DNA of 64,000 nucleotides from positions 558,001-622,000 of the forward strand of contig NZ_CP053831.1 of assembly GCF_013372205.1 (NCBI RefSeq). The letters are read 5' to 3'. The translations under genes and the position numbers were made by a program. Below, piece by piece: positions 7,557-15,958 of this stretch. Every line of letters starts with the position of its first letter. The first letter of the stretch is position 1. Below the pieces are notes generated by a model. The model was not told the DNA's origin, did no database searches, and worked only from the letters and a program-made list of their open reading frames with translations. Source of the stretch: Campylobacter mucosalis (GTDB lineage Bacteria > Campylobacterota > Campylobacteria > Campylobacterales > Campylobacteraceae).

Positions 7557-8818
7557 AATACTCTATTGCCACTAAAATAACCATAATTTTTGCGATATCT
7601 TTTGCTCTTGTGTGTATTGTGTTTTTTACCTACGCAAACATACAAAAGCAAAATTCCTTAGAGTCAGTAAGAAATAAGCAGATTAGCGCTATAAACTACC
7701 TTCTGACACTTTATGAGAGAGCAAGTCCGCCGCAAGATTTGGAGCAGTATTTTAGAAATTTTGGTTTAGAGTACGTTTCTAATCAAAATTTGGCAATATC
7801 TATCGTAAAAGACGGCGAACTCATCTTTGCAAAGCAAACCCCAATCGGCATAGTTCAGTCGATAATGTATAATGATAACTTGTATCTGCACCTAAAAAAT
7901 ACTGGATTTCATCTGTTGATTGAGAGTAGCGAAACTAAAAAAGTAAATGACTCTCTTTTGATAAGCTTTGTGATAGCTATGGTTTTGCTCATATCTTTGT
8001 ATGTTTCTGTTATGCGTAGTTTAATGCCTTTAAGAAAACTCAGCGTTGATATTAGGCGTTTTGCTGCTGGAAATTTAGATGTTAGCATTTGCCCTGCCTC
8101 TAAGGATAATTTTGACCAGCAAGATGAGATAGGACAGGTTGCATACGAATTTGATAATGCAGTTTGTAAAATTCGTGATTTGATACGCTCTAGACAGCTG
8201 TTTTTGCGCGCGATTATGCACGAGCTTAAAACGCCAATCGGCAAGGGTCGCATAGTATCTGAAATGGTGGCAAATGAAACTCAAAAATCAAGGCTGATCT
8301 CCATATTTATTCGTCTTGAAATGCTTATAAATGAATTTAGTAAAATCGAGCAGTTGCTTTCAAAAAGCTACTCTTTAAACTATCAAGAGTGCCATTTTTC
8401 GCTGATTTTAGAGCAAGTGGAAGATATGTTAATGCTTGAAAATTTTGGCGAAAAAGTGGCTTGTGATATCAAAGAAGACGTTGTGCTAAGAGTTGATTTT
8501 CAGCTCTTTTCGTTAGCGATTAAAAATTTAATAGATAATGCCATAAAATATGCCGATGACAAAAAGGCCATTTTGGTTTGCGATAATGATATGATAGCTG
8601 TTAAAAATTTAGGAAAACCGCTAGAGCACGAGATATCGTTTTACTTACAAGCTTTTGTCAGAGGCGATAAAAGCTCAAAAAGCTCTGGTATGGGACTTGG
8701 ACTTTATATAATAGATCAAATTTTTAATATGCATAAAATGGGGCTAAAATATAGCTACGAAGATGGTTATCACTGCTTTTTTGTGCCACTAAAAAAGGAC
8801 TTTGTTGAAAAGTCTTGA
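7553..8818 (+). CDS. racS: sensor histidine kinase RacS
   Basis: 421 residues. Transmembrane helices at about 7-27 and 134-154 enclose a sensor region of roughly 105 residues. A HAMP-like linker follows, then the phosphorylated histidine H223 in IMHELKTPIG, an N box NLIDNAIKYA near 326 and a G box GMGLGLYI near 390. It should phosphorylate RacR, to which it is coupled by ATGA. The 3' end overlaps recR by 14 bases with the start used here. Confidence 0.9.
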   Translation: MKYSIATKITIIFAISFALVCIVFFTYANIQKQNSLESVRNKQISAINYLLTLYERASPPQDLEQYFRNFGLEYVSNQNLAISIVKDGELIFAKQTPIGIVQSIMYNDNLYLHLKNTGFHLLIESSETKKVNDSLLISFVIAMVLLISLYVSVMRSLMPLRKLSVDIRRFAAGNLDVSICPASKDNFDQQDEIGQVAYEFDNAVCKIRDLIRSRQLFLRAIMHELKTPIGKGRIVSEMVANETQKSRLISIFIRLEMLINEFSKIEQLLSKSYSLNYQECHFSLILEQVEDMLMLENFGEKVACDIKEDVVLRVDFQLFSLAIKNLIDNAIKYADDKKAILVCDNDMIAVKNLGKPLEHEISFYLQAFVRGDKSSKSSGMGLGLYIIDQIFNMHKMGLKYSYEDGYHCFFVPLKKDFVEKS

Positions 8819-9374
8819 GAAATTTAATGAGCTAGTTGACGCGTTTTCTAAGCTTCCTGGCGTTGGTAAAAAATCCGCACTTAGATACGCGTATTTTGTA
8901 AGTTTGCAAGATAGTTTTGGCGGACTCAAACTAGCACAATGCATAGAGGACGCGGTGCGTTTTACAAGACGTTGCGAGAGGTGCGGTGCTTTAAGTGAAG
9001 ATGAAATTTGTGACATTTGCACAGATAAAGGACGTGACAATACTCGCATAGTAGTTGTAGAAAGCCCAAGAGATGTGCTGGTTTTTGAGCAAAATGGCAT
9101 TTATGACGGATACTACTTTGTGTTAGATGAAATAAATGATGAAAAGATAGCTAAGCTACATCAAATGATAGTTGAAAATGGCGCTAGTGAGGTGATATTT
9201 GCCTTTACTCCTGGTTTAAATTCTGACGCACTTATGTTTTTTGTTCAAGATAAAATGCAACTGGATAATGTAAAATTTAGCAAGATTGCTCAAGGCGTCC
9301 CAACTGGAGTAAATTTAGAAAATATCGATATGCTCTCACTTATGAAAGCTTTTGAAAGTAGGGTTAAAGTTTAA
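8805..9374 (+). CDS. recR: recombination mediator RecR
   Basis: About 189 residues with the full RecR layout: a helix-hairpin-helix start (FSKLPGVGKKSALRYA), a four-cysteine zinc finger (CERCGALSEDEICDIC), a Toprim domain with VVVESPRDVLVFE and the C-terminal PTGVNLENIDMLSL. It acts with RecO (and RecF where present) in loading RecA on gapped DNA. Two TTG codons (8802, 8805) could start it; AAGGA at 8795-8799 is better spaced for 8805. It ends two bases before the tRNA-Leu gene on the other strand. Confidence 0.93.
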   Translation: MKSLEKFNELVDAFSKLPGVGKKSALRYAYFVSLQDSFGGLKLAQCIEDAVRFTRRCERCGALSEDEICDICTDKGRDNTRIVVVESPRDVLVFEQNGIYDGYYFVLDEINDEKIAKLHQMIVENGASEVIFAFTPGLNSDALMFFVQDKMQLDNVKFSKIAQGVPTGVNLENIDMLSLMKAFESRVKV

Positions 9375-9375
9375 A

Positions 9376-9460
9376 TGGTGCGATTAGCGAGACTCGAACT
9401 CGCACACCTACTGGCACTACCCCCTCAAGATAGCGTGTCTACCAATTCCACCATAATCGC
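9376..9460 (-). tRNA. tRNA-Leu (GAG)
   Basis: Read on the minus strand the 85-base gene begins GCGATTATGG and ends with encoded CCA. The acceptor arms GCGATTA/TAATCGC pair fully. The anticodon stem CTATC/GGTAG encloses loop TTGAGGG, giving anticodon GAG. A long variable arm (GTGCCAGTAGGTG region) confirms the class II Leu type, and TTCGAGTC forms the T loop. Confidence 0.96.
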
Positions 9461-9461
9461 A

Positions 9462-9485
9462 TAAAAAGCCCTCAAAGCGAGGGCT
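9462..9485 (-). terminator. rho-independent terminator of atpE
   Basis: On the minus strand AGCCCTC (9485-9479) pairs with GAGGGCT (9473-9467) and is followed by a run of T (9466-9462). It stands 13 bases after the atpE stop and directly before the tRNA-Leu 5' end. Confidence 0.8.
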
Positions 9486-9497
9486 GTAAGCTTTTGC

Positions 9498-9800
9498 TTA
9501 GCCTATCATAGGGTTTGCATAAAGCAAGATAAGTGTTATAACAAGTGCGTAGATAACTTGTGCTTCGATCATCGCAAGTGCAATAAACATCGTAGTCATA
9601 AGTTTGCTACCAACGCCAGGATTTCTAGCTGTTCCGCTGATTGTAGCTGAAGCTGTGTTACCCATACCGATAGCACCACCAAGTGCAGCAAGACCAAGAC
9701 CTATACCAGCTGCTATAACAGAGTATGATTTAATCATCTCACCATCAGCACCAAAAGCGAATGCTGTAAGACCAAGAACTAAAAAAACGATCTTTTTCAT
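9498..9800 (-). CDS. atpE: ATP synthase F0 subunit c
   Basis: 100 residues: an N-terminal hydrophobic leader ending near AFGAD (residue 19), common in epsilonproteobacterial c subunits, then two helices. The first has the glycine-rich GIGLGLAALGGAIGMG (32-47), and the polar loop is ARNPGVG (58-64). The proton-carrying acid is E79 in ALAMIEAQVIYALV. The ribosome site AAGGAGA precedes the ATG. The gene is alone, away from the other atp genes, as in C. jejuni where it also lies near pycB. Confidence 0.95.
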   Translation of the reverse strand: MKKIVFLVLGLTAFAFGADGEMIKSYSVIAAGIGLGLAALGGAIGMGNTASATISGTARNPGVGSKLMTTMFIALAMIEAQVIYALVITLILLYANPMIG

Positions 9801-9863
9801 CGTATCTCCTTAAAAATCTTAAGTTTTTTCGGATCTGTCCCCTACTAAAACTTTGAAGTTGGC

Positions 9864-9869
9864 ATTATA
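9864..9869 (-). promoter_or_regulatory. -10 box of the atpE promoter
   Basis: TATAAT on the minus strand lies 64 bases before the atpE ATG, leaving an untranslated leader of about 57 bases. The remaining 9870-10054 is AT-rich and must hold the promoter of the plus-strand transporter operon; no unambiguous box is seen there. Confidence 0.55.
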
Positions 9870-10054
9870 TACACAAGAAGCTTTTATTTTCTTAAAATTT
9901 TATATGTTTGTGGAAAATATTTACATAGTGTTTCAAAAAAAGTTAAAAAATACTTAAAAAAGTTAAGAATTTGCACTTATTTATAAAAATTCAAAGCTTT
10001 TTATGGTATTGTTGGCTCATATTTATTTTATATTAAGAAATGAGTTGTTTTTAA

Positions 10055-11398
10055 ATGATAAAGGATCAGTTCTCAAAAATAGGCTTTGTTTTGGCGATGG
10101 CAGGTTCTGCTGTTGGTCTTGGAAATGCGTGGAAATTCCCAACAATGGTCGGCAACAACGGCGGTTCAGCGTTTATCGTGCTTTATCTTGCACTTACTTT
10201 TGGTATAGCTTTTGTTGCATTTTTGGCTGAGCTTAGTATAGGAAAATTGGGCGAAACAGATCCCGTGCATTCGCTTTACAAACTTGCTCCAAAGTACAAA
10301 AAGCAGTGGAGTATGGCGGGATTTTTTATGATTGGAGCGGTGCTTATAGCTTCATTTTATATGGTTGTGATTGGCTGGATTGTAAAGTATATTTATCTTA
10401 GTTTTGGTTCGCTTCCTACCGATACAGCACAGTCAAGAGCGATGTTTGAGTCGCTTTTGTTTAACGAAGCGATAAATTCCATAATATGTTTTAGTATAGT
10501 TTTTAGCATTGTATTTTTTGTAGTTTCAAAGGGCATAAAAAGTGGCATTGAGCGTTTAAATGTTTGGATGATGCCATCTCTTTTTATCTTGCTCATAATA
10601 ATGTTTTGCTACTCACTTAGCGTTGGAGATGGTCTTTTAAAGGCGGTTTCGTTTCTTTTTGTCCCTGATTTTTCAAAAATAACACCAGAGATCGTGCTTC
10701 AGGCACTAGGACTTGCATTTTTTTCCCTATCTATGGGAGTTTGCGTGATACCTACATACGCAGCAAGCCTGCCTGACGGCACAAATTTAGTAAAATCAAC
10801 CCTCTCTATTATATTTATAAATATCATAGTTGGCATTATGATGGGGCTTGTCGTATTTACGTTTGTTTTTGCTTACAACGGAGATACCACGCAGGGTGGC
10901 CCTGGGCTTATATTTGTAAGTCTTACAACTCTGTTTGCAAAGCTTGGCTTGGCTGGAAATTTCCTAGCTGTTGCATTTTTTGTGTCGCTTTTGTTTGCGG
11001 GTGTTACAAGTGCCGTGTCTATGATAGAGCCATTTGCCTACTACTTGATTAATAAATTTAATTTTACACGCAAAAAGGCACTCATTTTAATCGCTAGTTT
11101 TGTTTATGTTCTTGGAATTTTTTGCATACTTTCGTATTGTAAGCCTACAAGCGAGGTGTTTATGCTTTTTGATAAGCCATTTTTTGATGTGCTTGACTAT
11201 TTGACATCAAATATCATAATGCCACTTGCTGCGATTGTGTTTAGCATTTTTGTTGGGTTTGTGCTTAAAAAAGATGGTCTTGGCTATCTTTTTGTGCCGT
11301 TTATGGGCAAGGCTTTGTTTGAAATTTGGTATTTTGCACTTAGATTTATCGTGCCAGTAGCGGTTTTTGCGATTATGCTTTATCAAATTTTAAAGTAA
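10055..11398 (+). CDS. NSS-family sodium-dependent amino-acid transporter, paralogue 1
   Basis: 447 residues of the LeuT/MhsT fold with 11-12 membrane helices. Helix 1 carries the unwound sodium/substrate segment GSAVGLGNAWKFP followed by GNNGGSAF. An in-frame stop (10052-10054) directly precedes ATG 10055, so the start is fixed although the ribosome site is weak. It is the first of three tandem paralogues and probably the first gene of a unit reaching to pckA. C. jejuni has two such genes at this place (Cj0934c/Cj0935c as I recall). The substrate is likely an amino acid, not determined. Confidence 0.9.
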   Translation: MIKDQFSKIGFVLAMAGSAVGLGNAWKFPTMVGNNGGSAFIVLYLALTFGIAFVAFLAELSIGKLGETDPVHSLYKLAPKYKKQWSMAGFFMIGAVLIASFYMVVIGWIVKYIYLSFGSLPTDTAQSRAMFESLLFNEAINSIICFSIVFSIVFFVVSKGIKSGIERLNVWMMPSLFILLIIMFCYSLSVGDGLLKAVSFLFVPDFSKITPEIVLQALGLAFFSLSMGVCVIPTYAASLPDGTNLVKSTLSIIFINIIVGIMMGLVVFTFVFAYNGDTTQGGPGLIFVSLTTLFAKLGLAGNFLAVAFFVSLLFAGVTSAVSMIEPFAYYLINKFNFTRKKALILIASFVYVLGIFCILSYCKPTSEVFMLFDKPFFDVLDYLTSNIIMPLAAIVFSIFVGFVLKKDGLGYLFVPFMGKALFEIWYFALRFIVPVAVFAIMLYQILK

Positions 11399-11402
11399 AA
11401 AA

Positions 11403-12734
11403 ATGGCTGAGAAGTTTTCAAAAGTCGGTTTTATCTTGTCAATTGTAGGTGCGGCTGTTGGACTTGGCAATGCGTGGAAATTTCCATATATGGTCGGTAG
11501 CAACGGCGGTTCTGCATTCGTGCTTGTTTATCTGTTTTTTGCACTTATCGTTGGTCTTAGCATATTTTTTGCCGAGATGGCAATGGGCAAAATTTCAGGT
11601 CTTGATACACCAAATGCCTTTAAAAATTTAGCACCAAAATACGGCAAAATTTGGTCGTTTGCTGGTATTTTTATGATTACTGGAATTTTTGTAGCTTCGT
11701 TTTATACGCTAATAATCGGCTGGGTTATAAAATATGTCATTATCTCATTTGGTGTTTTGCCAAGCGATATACCTAGCTCTGGCAAGATGTTTGAAAATTT
11801 TATCTCTAAAAATGCGTTTGAGCAAATTTTATACTTTACGATTGCATTTTTAGCATACTTTTTTGTGCTTACAAAGGGCGTAAAAGCTGGGATTGAGCGT
11901 ATAAATTTGTGGCTCATACCTGCACTTTTTATACTTTTAATGCTTATGCTTGGCTATTCATTTTCGATGAATGGTTTTGAAAAAGCCGTGAAATTTTTAC
12001 TTGTGCCAGACTTTGCAAAAATAGACAAAGATAGCATTTTAGCAGCACTTGGACTCGCGTTTTTTACGATGTGCGTTGGTATTGGTGCTATTCTTAGCTA
12101 CTCAACTAGCCTTGATGATAGGACAAACCTCTTTACTTCATCGCTTTATGTCGTGCTTTTAAACATTCTTGTAAGCGTTGTTATCGGGCTTATTGTATTT
12201 ACATTCGTATTTGAGTTTAACTCAGAGCCAATGGGTGGCGTTGGACTGGCGTTCGTATCGCTACCTACGCTATTTGCAAAGCTTGGGACGCTTGGTAATG
12301 TGCTTAGTTTCACATTTTTTACAGCACTTGTTTTTGCAGGACTTACATCTGCTATATCTATGGTTGAGCCTTGTATTTTGTATCTTAATAGAGCTTTTAA
12401 ATTTAGTAGGCTTAAGGCTATTATTATCGTTGGTGGTGTTGTTTATCTGCTTGGAATTTTATGTGCTTTATCAAATATTGACGGAGTAAAGGAAAATTTA
12501 GTATTTTTTGGCAAGGGATTTTTTGATCTGCTTGATTTTTTAAGCTCAAATATCTTGCTTCCGCTTGGCGGTATCGCATTTTGCGTGTTTGTTGGATTTG
12601 TGATGAATAAGCAGAGCTTAGAGAGGCTTTTTGTGCCGTTTATGGGCGAGATGATTTTTAAAATTTGGTATTTCTTGCTATGTTTTGTAGCACCTGTTTG
12701 TGTATTTATCGTATTGATTGGAGGACTTATTTAG
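11403..12734 (+). CDS. NSS-family sodium-dependent amino-acid transporter, paralogue 2
   Basis: 443 residues, colinear with the preceding gene; helix 1 reads GAAVGLGNAWKFPYMVGSNGG. The C-terminal PFMGEMIFKIWYFLLCF matches the last helix of its neighbours. It starts four bases after paralogue 1 stops, and its stop overlaps the GTG of paralogue 3. Divergence between the copies shows an old duplication, so the three probably have different substrates. Confidence 0.9.
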   Translation: MAEKFSKVGFILSIVGAAVGLGNAWKFPYMVGSNGGSAFVLVYLFFALIVGLSIFFAEMAMGKISGLDTPNAFKNLAPKYGKIWSFAGIFMITGIFVASFYTLIIGWVIKYVIISFGVLPSDIPSSGKMFENFISKNAFEQILYFTIAFLAYFFVLTKGVKAGIERINLWLIPALFILLMLMLGYSFSMNGFEKAVKFLLVPDFAKIDKDSILAALGLAFFTMCVGIGAILSYSTSLDDRTNLFTSSLYVVLLNILVSVVIGLIVFTFVFEFNSEPMGGVGLAFVSLPTLFAKLGTLGNVLSFTFFTALVFAGLTSAISMVEPCILYLNRAFKFSRLKAIIIVGGVVYLLGILCALSNIDGVKENLVFFGKGFFDLLDFLSSNILLPLGGIAFCVFVGFVMNKQSLERLFVPFMGEMIFKIWYFLLCFVAPVCVFIVLIGGLI

Positions 12735-14086
12735 TGGAAAAAAAAGAGTATTTTGGAAAGATAGGCTACGTTTTGGCTGTTGCTGGTTCGGCTGTTGGAC
12801 TTGGGGCAATTTGGAAATTTCCTTATGTTGTTGGTGCAAATGGCGGTTCTGCATTTGTGCTTTTGTATATTTTTATGTGTGCTTTGGTTGCTATACCGGT
12901 ATTTTTAGCAGAGCTTAGTATAGGAAAGCTTAGTGAAAGTGATGCTATAAATTCATTTAGGAAACTTGCTGTTAAACACAAGCGGTTATGGGGATATGTT
13001 GGCGGTATGACGATGGTTACAGCAGCTGTCATATCTAGCTACTATCTTGTAATTATCGGTTGGGTTTTAAAATATCTTACACTCTCTTTTGGTTTATTGC
13101 CAAGTGATATGAATAGCTCTAGTGGGCTTTTTGTGGAGTTTTTGACAAAGGACTGGGTATCTCAGTTTGTCTTTTTTGCTATTGCGTTTGGAATTTGCAT
13201 ACTAATCCTATCTCGTGGCGTAAAAAGCGGGATTGAAAAGATAAGCGTGTGGATGATGCCAGCACTATTTTTAATGCTTATTTTTATGCTTTTTTACTCA
13301 TTTTCTATGGACGGATTTGGCAAAGCTGCACAGTTTTTATTAATACCTGATTTTTCTAAGATTACTCTTGATTCGTTCTTTTTTGCGCTTGGACTAGCAT
13401 TTTTTACTATGTCGCTTGGTATGGCGGTTATTATCACGTACTCAGCCTCACTTTCAGATGATACAAATTTATTTAAATCAACCCTAAGTGTTGTTGCTAT
13501 TAACATAATTGTGGCTATTATCGCAGGACTTGTGATATTTACCTTTGTTTTTGAGTATGACGCTACGCCTGGTCAGGGTGTTGGACTTGTTTTTATGTCG
13601 CTTCCTACTCTTTTTTCAAATTTAGGTTTTACGGGAAATGTTTTAGCTGTTATGTTTTTTATCGCACTCAGTTTTGCAGCACTTACTTCAGCGATCTCTA
13701 TTATTGAGCCATTTACGTTCTTTTTAATAAGAGAATTTGGTATAAGTCGCATAAAGTCTTTAACCTTTGTTGGTGTTGGAATTTTCGTGCTTGGTATTCT
13801 TTGCATATTTGCAAATATTGAGGGCGTTGGAGAGCATTATAAAATTTTTGATAAGGATTTTTTTACCTTTCTTGACTACACGGCTGAGAAAATTTTACTC
13901 CCACTTGGCGGTATAGGCGGAGCGATATTTGCTGGATACGTGATTAAAAAAGAGGCATTATATACGCTATTTAAGCCATATATGGGGGATTTTATATTTA
14001 AAATTTGGTATACTCTCATCAGATTTGTCGTTCCAGTTTGTGTGGCTATTATTATGATAAATGCGTTATTTTTTGCAAAGGGTTAG
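12734..14086 (+). CDS. NSS-family sodium-dependent amino-acid transporter, paralogue 3
   Basis: 450 residues from GTG 12734, which shares its first G with the TAG of paralogue 2 and has GGAGGA upstream; this length fits the other two, whereas a longer frame from 12665 would lie inside the neighbour. Helix 1 reads GSAVGLGAIWKFPYVVGANGG, so the Asn-Ala of the other two copies (GLGNAW) is Ala-Ile here. That Asn belongs to the sodium/substrate region in LeuT-type proteins, so the binding properties probably differ. Confidence 0.88.
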   Translation: MEKKEYFGKIGYVLAVAGSAVGLGAIWKFPYVVGANGGSAFVLLYIFMCALVAIPVFLAELSIGKLSESDAINSFRKLAVKHKRLWGYVGGMTMVTAAVISSYYLVIIGWVLKYLTLSFGLLPSDMNSSSGLFVEFLTKDWVSQFVFFAIAFGICILILSRGVKSGIEKISVWMMPALFLMLIFMLFYSFSMDGFGKAAQFLLIPDFSKITLDSFFFALGLAFFTMSLGMAVIITYSASLSDDTNLFKSTLSVVAINIIVAIIAGLVIFTFVFEYDATPGQGVGLVFMSLPTLFSNLGFTGNVLAVMFFIALSFAALTSAISIIEPFTFFLIREFGISRIKSLTFVGVGIFVLGILCIFANIEGVGEHYKIFDKDFFTFLDYTAEKILLPLGGIGGAIFAGYVIKKEALYTLFKPYMGDFIFKIWYTLIRFVVPVCVAIIMINALFFAKG

Positions 14087-14094
14087 AAAATTTT

Positions 14095-14607
14095 ATGCTT
14101 ACTAGTGTTGAACGTTTTTTTGATTTAGTGTCAAAATTTATATGTTTTGTATGTATGTGCGTAATGGCACTTTTAGTTTTAGATGTCTTTTTTAATGTAA
14201 TTGCTAGATATTTTTTCAAATACGGAAACGTCGCATTTCAGGAGCTTGAGTGGCATTTTTTTGCGATTATATTTTTGCTTGGTATGAACTATGCATTAAA
14301 TGATGACGCTCACGTTAGAGTTGATATATTTTATGCGAAATTTAGCCCCAAAACAAAGAGCTTGGTAAATATGTTTGGTGCTTTATTTTTTATAGTTCCG
14401 TTTGCTATTTTAGTCTGCTATCTCTCTATTGATTATGTGACTGAAGCCTATACTTCAGGCGAGGGTAGTAACGATCCAGGCGGTCTTAGCAATAGATGGA
14501 TTATAAAGGCTTTTATACCGGCTTCATTTTTCCTACTCATATTTTTTGCTCTTAACTTTTTTGTTAAAAATTTAAGAACTTACATAGAAGCAAAGAGGGT
14601 AAAATGA
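14095..14607 (+). CDS. TRAP transporter small permease (DctQ type)
   Basis: 170 residues from ATG 14095, with four hydrophobic helices and the family segment FQELEWHFFAIIFLLGMNYA plus DDAHVRVDIFY. It forms the membrane domain with the large permease, whose start overlaps this stop by four bases. The start is chosen to follow the upstream stop at 14086; a longer frame would run into the NSS gene. No DctP binding-protein gene lies beside it. Confidence 0.85.
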   Translation: MLTSVERFFDLVSKFICFVCMCVMALLVLDVFFNVIARYFFKYGNVAFQELEWHFFAIIFLLGMNYALNDDAHVRVDIFYAKFSPKTKSLVNMFGALFFIVPFAILVCYLSIDYVTEAYTSGEGSNDPGGLSNRWIIKAFIPASFFLLIFFALNFFVKNLRTYIEAKRVK

Positions 14608-15935
14608 CCGGCGTAGTGATGTTTTTAGCGGCTCTTTTGATGCTTGGTCTTGGTTTTGGTGTGGCTTTTACCTTTGCTGCTGTTGCTATGCTTTTTGGAC
14701 TTATTGGCGGTATGGTTGAGTCATTTGGTGATGGCGATGGCATTATTGGTGGGTTTGTGATTTTTAAAGATATGTTTGCATTTATGCCTTATAGAATTTA
14801 CTCCATAATGGAGAATAAAATTCTCATCGCCGTCCCTTTGTTTGTTTTTATGGGTGTTATTTTAGAAAAATCAAAACTTGCTGAGCGTATGCTTGAGTCT
14901 ATGGCTGTGCTTTTTGGTGGCATAAGAGGCGGGATAGCTATTAGCACTATTTTAGTTGGAGCATTACTTGCGGCTTCGACTGGAGTTGTTGGTGCTAGTG
15001 TCGTTGCTATGGGTGTTATAAGTCTGCCTGTTATGTTAAAGTATAACTACAATAAAGCACTAGGTTGCGGAACTATCTGTGCCTCTGCAACGCTTGGTCA
15101 AATTATTCCGCCATCTATTGTGCTTATTATTTTAGGAGATATTTTTAGTGTGCCAGTTGGTGAGCTGTTTCATAAGGCAGTGTTGCCTGGTCTTTGCTTG
15201 GTTGGTGCTTATATTTTATATGTTTTTTTTATTGCCTATTTTAGACCTCATTTAGCTCCAGCCATTCCTGTTGATAACAGCATTAGTAAGGCACAGCAGA
15301 TTAAAAGTGCTATTTATGCGATTTTGCCACCACTGCTTTTAGTTATTTGTGTGCTTGGCTCGATTTTTGAGGGGATTGCTACACCTACTGAGAGTTCGGC
15401 GTTTGGTTGTGTTGGTGCGATAGTATTATCCATAATTTATAAGAAATTTTCATTTAAAATTTTAAAAGACGCCTTGCAAGAGAGTGTTAAAACGACAGCT
15501 ATTATCTTTACTATACTTGTTGGAGCAACTGCCTTTTCTATGGTGTTTAGCTATACTGGCGGCGAAGATGTAGTTAGCGAGTTCATGACAAATTTGCCAG
15601 GCGACAAGTGGGGATTTATCATATTTTGCATGGTTGTTATCTTTGTTCTTGGCTTTTTTATAGATTTTGTTGAAATTTCATATATCGTGCTTCCTATTAT
15701 AGTTCCAATAGCCTTGGATATGGGCATAAATCCGCTATATTTTGCTATTATTGTAGCTATGAATTTGCAAACCTCGTTTTTGACACCACCTTTTGGATTT
15801 AGTCTATTTTTCTTGCGTGGCGTTGCTCCTGATAGTATTAAGACGAGTGAAATTTATCAAGGTGTGACTCCGTTTATATTGATACAACTTAGTGTTTTGG
15901 TTGTTTTTTTGTTATTTTTTAATGAGATAGTTTAA
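14604..15935 (+). CDS. TRAP transporter large permease (DctM type)
   Basis: 443 residues with about 12 helices and typical DctM text: VPLFVFMGVILEKSKLAERM, GALLAASTGVVGASVVAMG, SATLGQIIPPSIVLIILGD, EGIATPTESSAFG and NLQTSFLTPPFGFSLFFLRG. Together with the small permease it should drive sodium-dependent uptake of an organic acid delivered by a periplasmic protein coded elsewhere. The position just ahead of pycB suggests a three- or four-carbon acid. Confidence 0.9.
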   Translation: MTGVVMFLAALLMLGLGFGVAFTFAAVAMLFGLIGGMVESFGDGDGIIGGFVIFKDMFAFMPYRIYSIMENKILIAVPLFVFMGVILEKSKLAERMLESMAVLFGGIRGGIAISTILVGALLAASTGVVGASVVAMGVISLPVMLKYNYNKALGCGTICASATLGQIIPPSIVLIILGDIFSVPVGELFHKAVLPGLCLVGAYILYVFFIAYFRPHLAPAIPVDNSISKAQQIKSAIYAILPPLLLVICVLGSIFEGIATPTESSAFGCVGAIVLSIIYKKFSFKILKDALQESVKTTAIIFTILVGATAFSMVFSYTGGEDVVSEFMTNLPGDKWGFIIFCMVVIFVLGFFIDFVEISYIVLPIIVPIALDMGINPLYFAIIVAMNLQTSFLTPPFGFSLFFLRGVAPDSIKTSEIYQGVTPFILIQLSVLVVFLLFFNEIV

Positions 15936-15958
15936 AATTTAATAATTAAGGGAGAAAA

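Noticed and set aside
12665-12733. Longer N-terminus for the third NSS transporter
   Set aside because: It would lie inside the preceding gene; GTG 12734 with GGAGGA gives a length equal to the paralogues.
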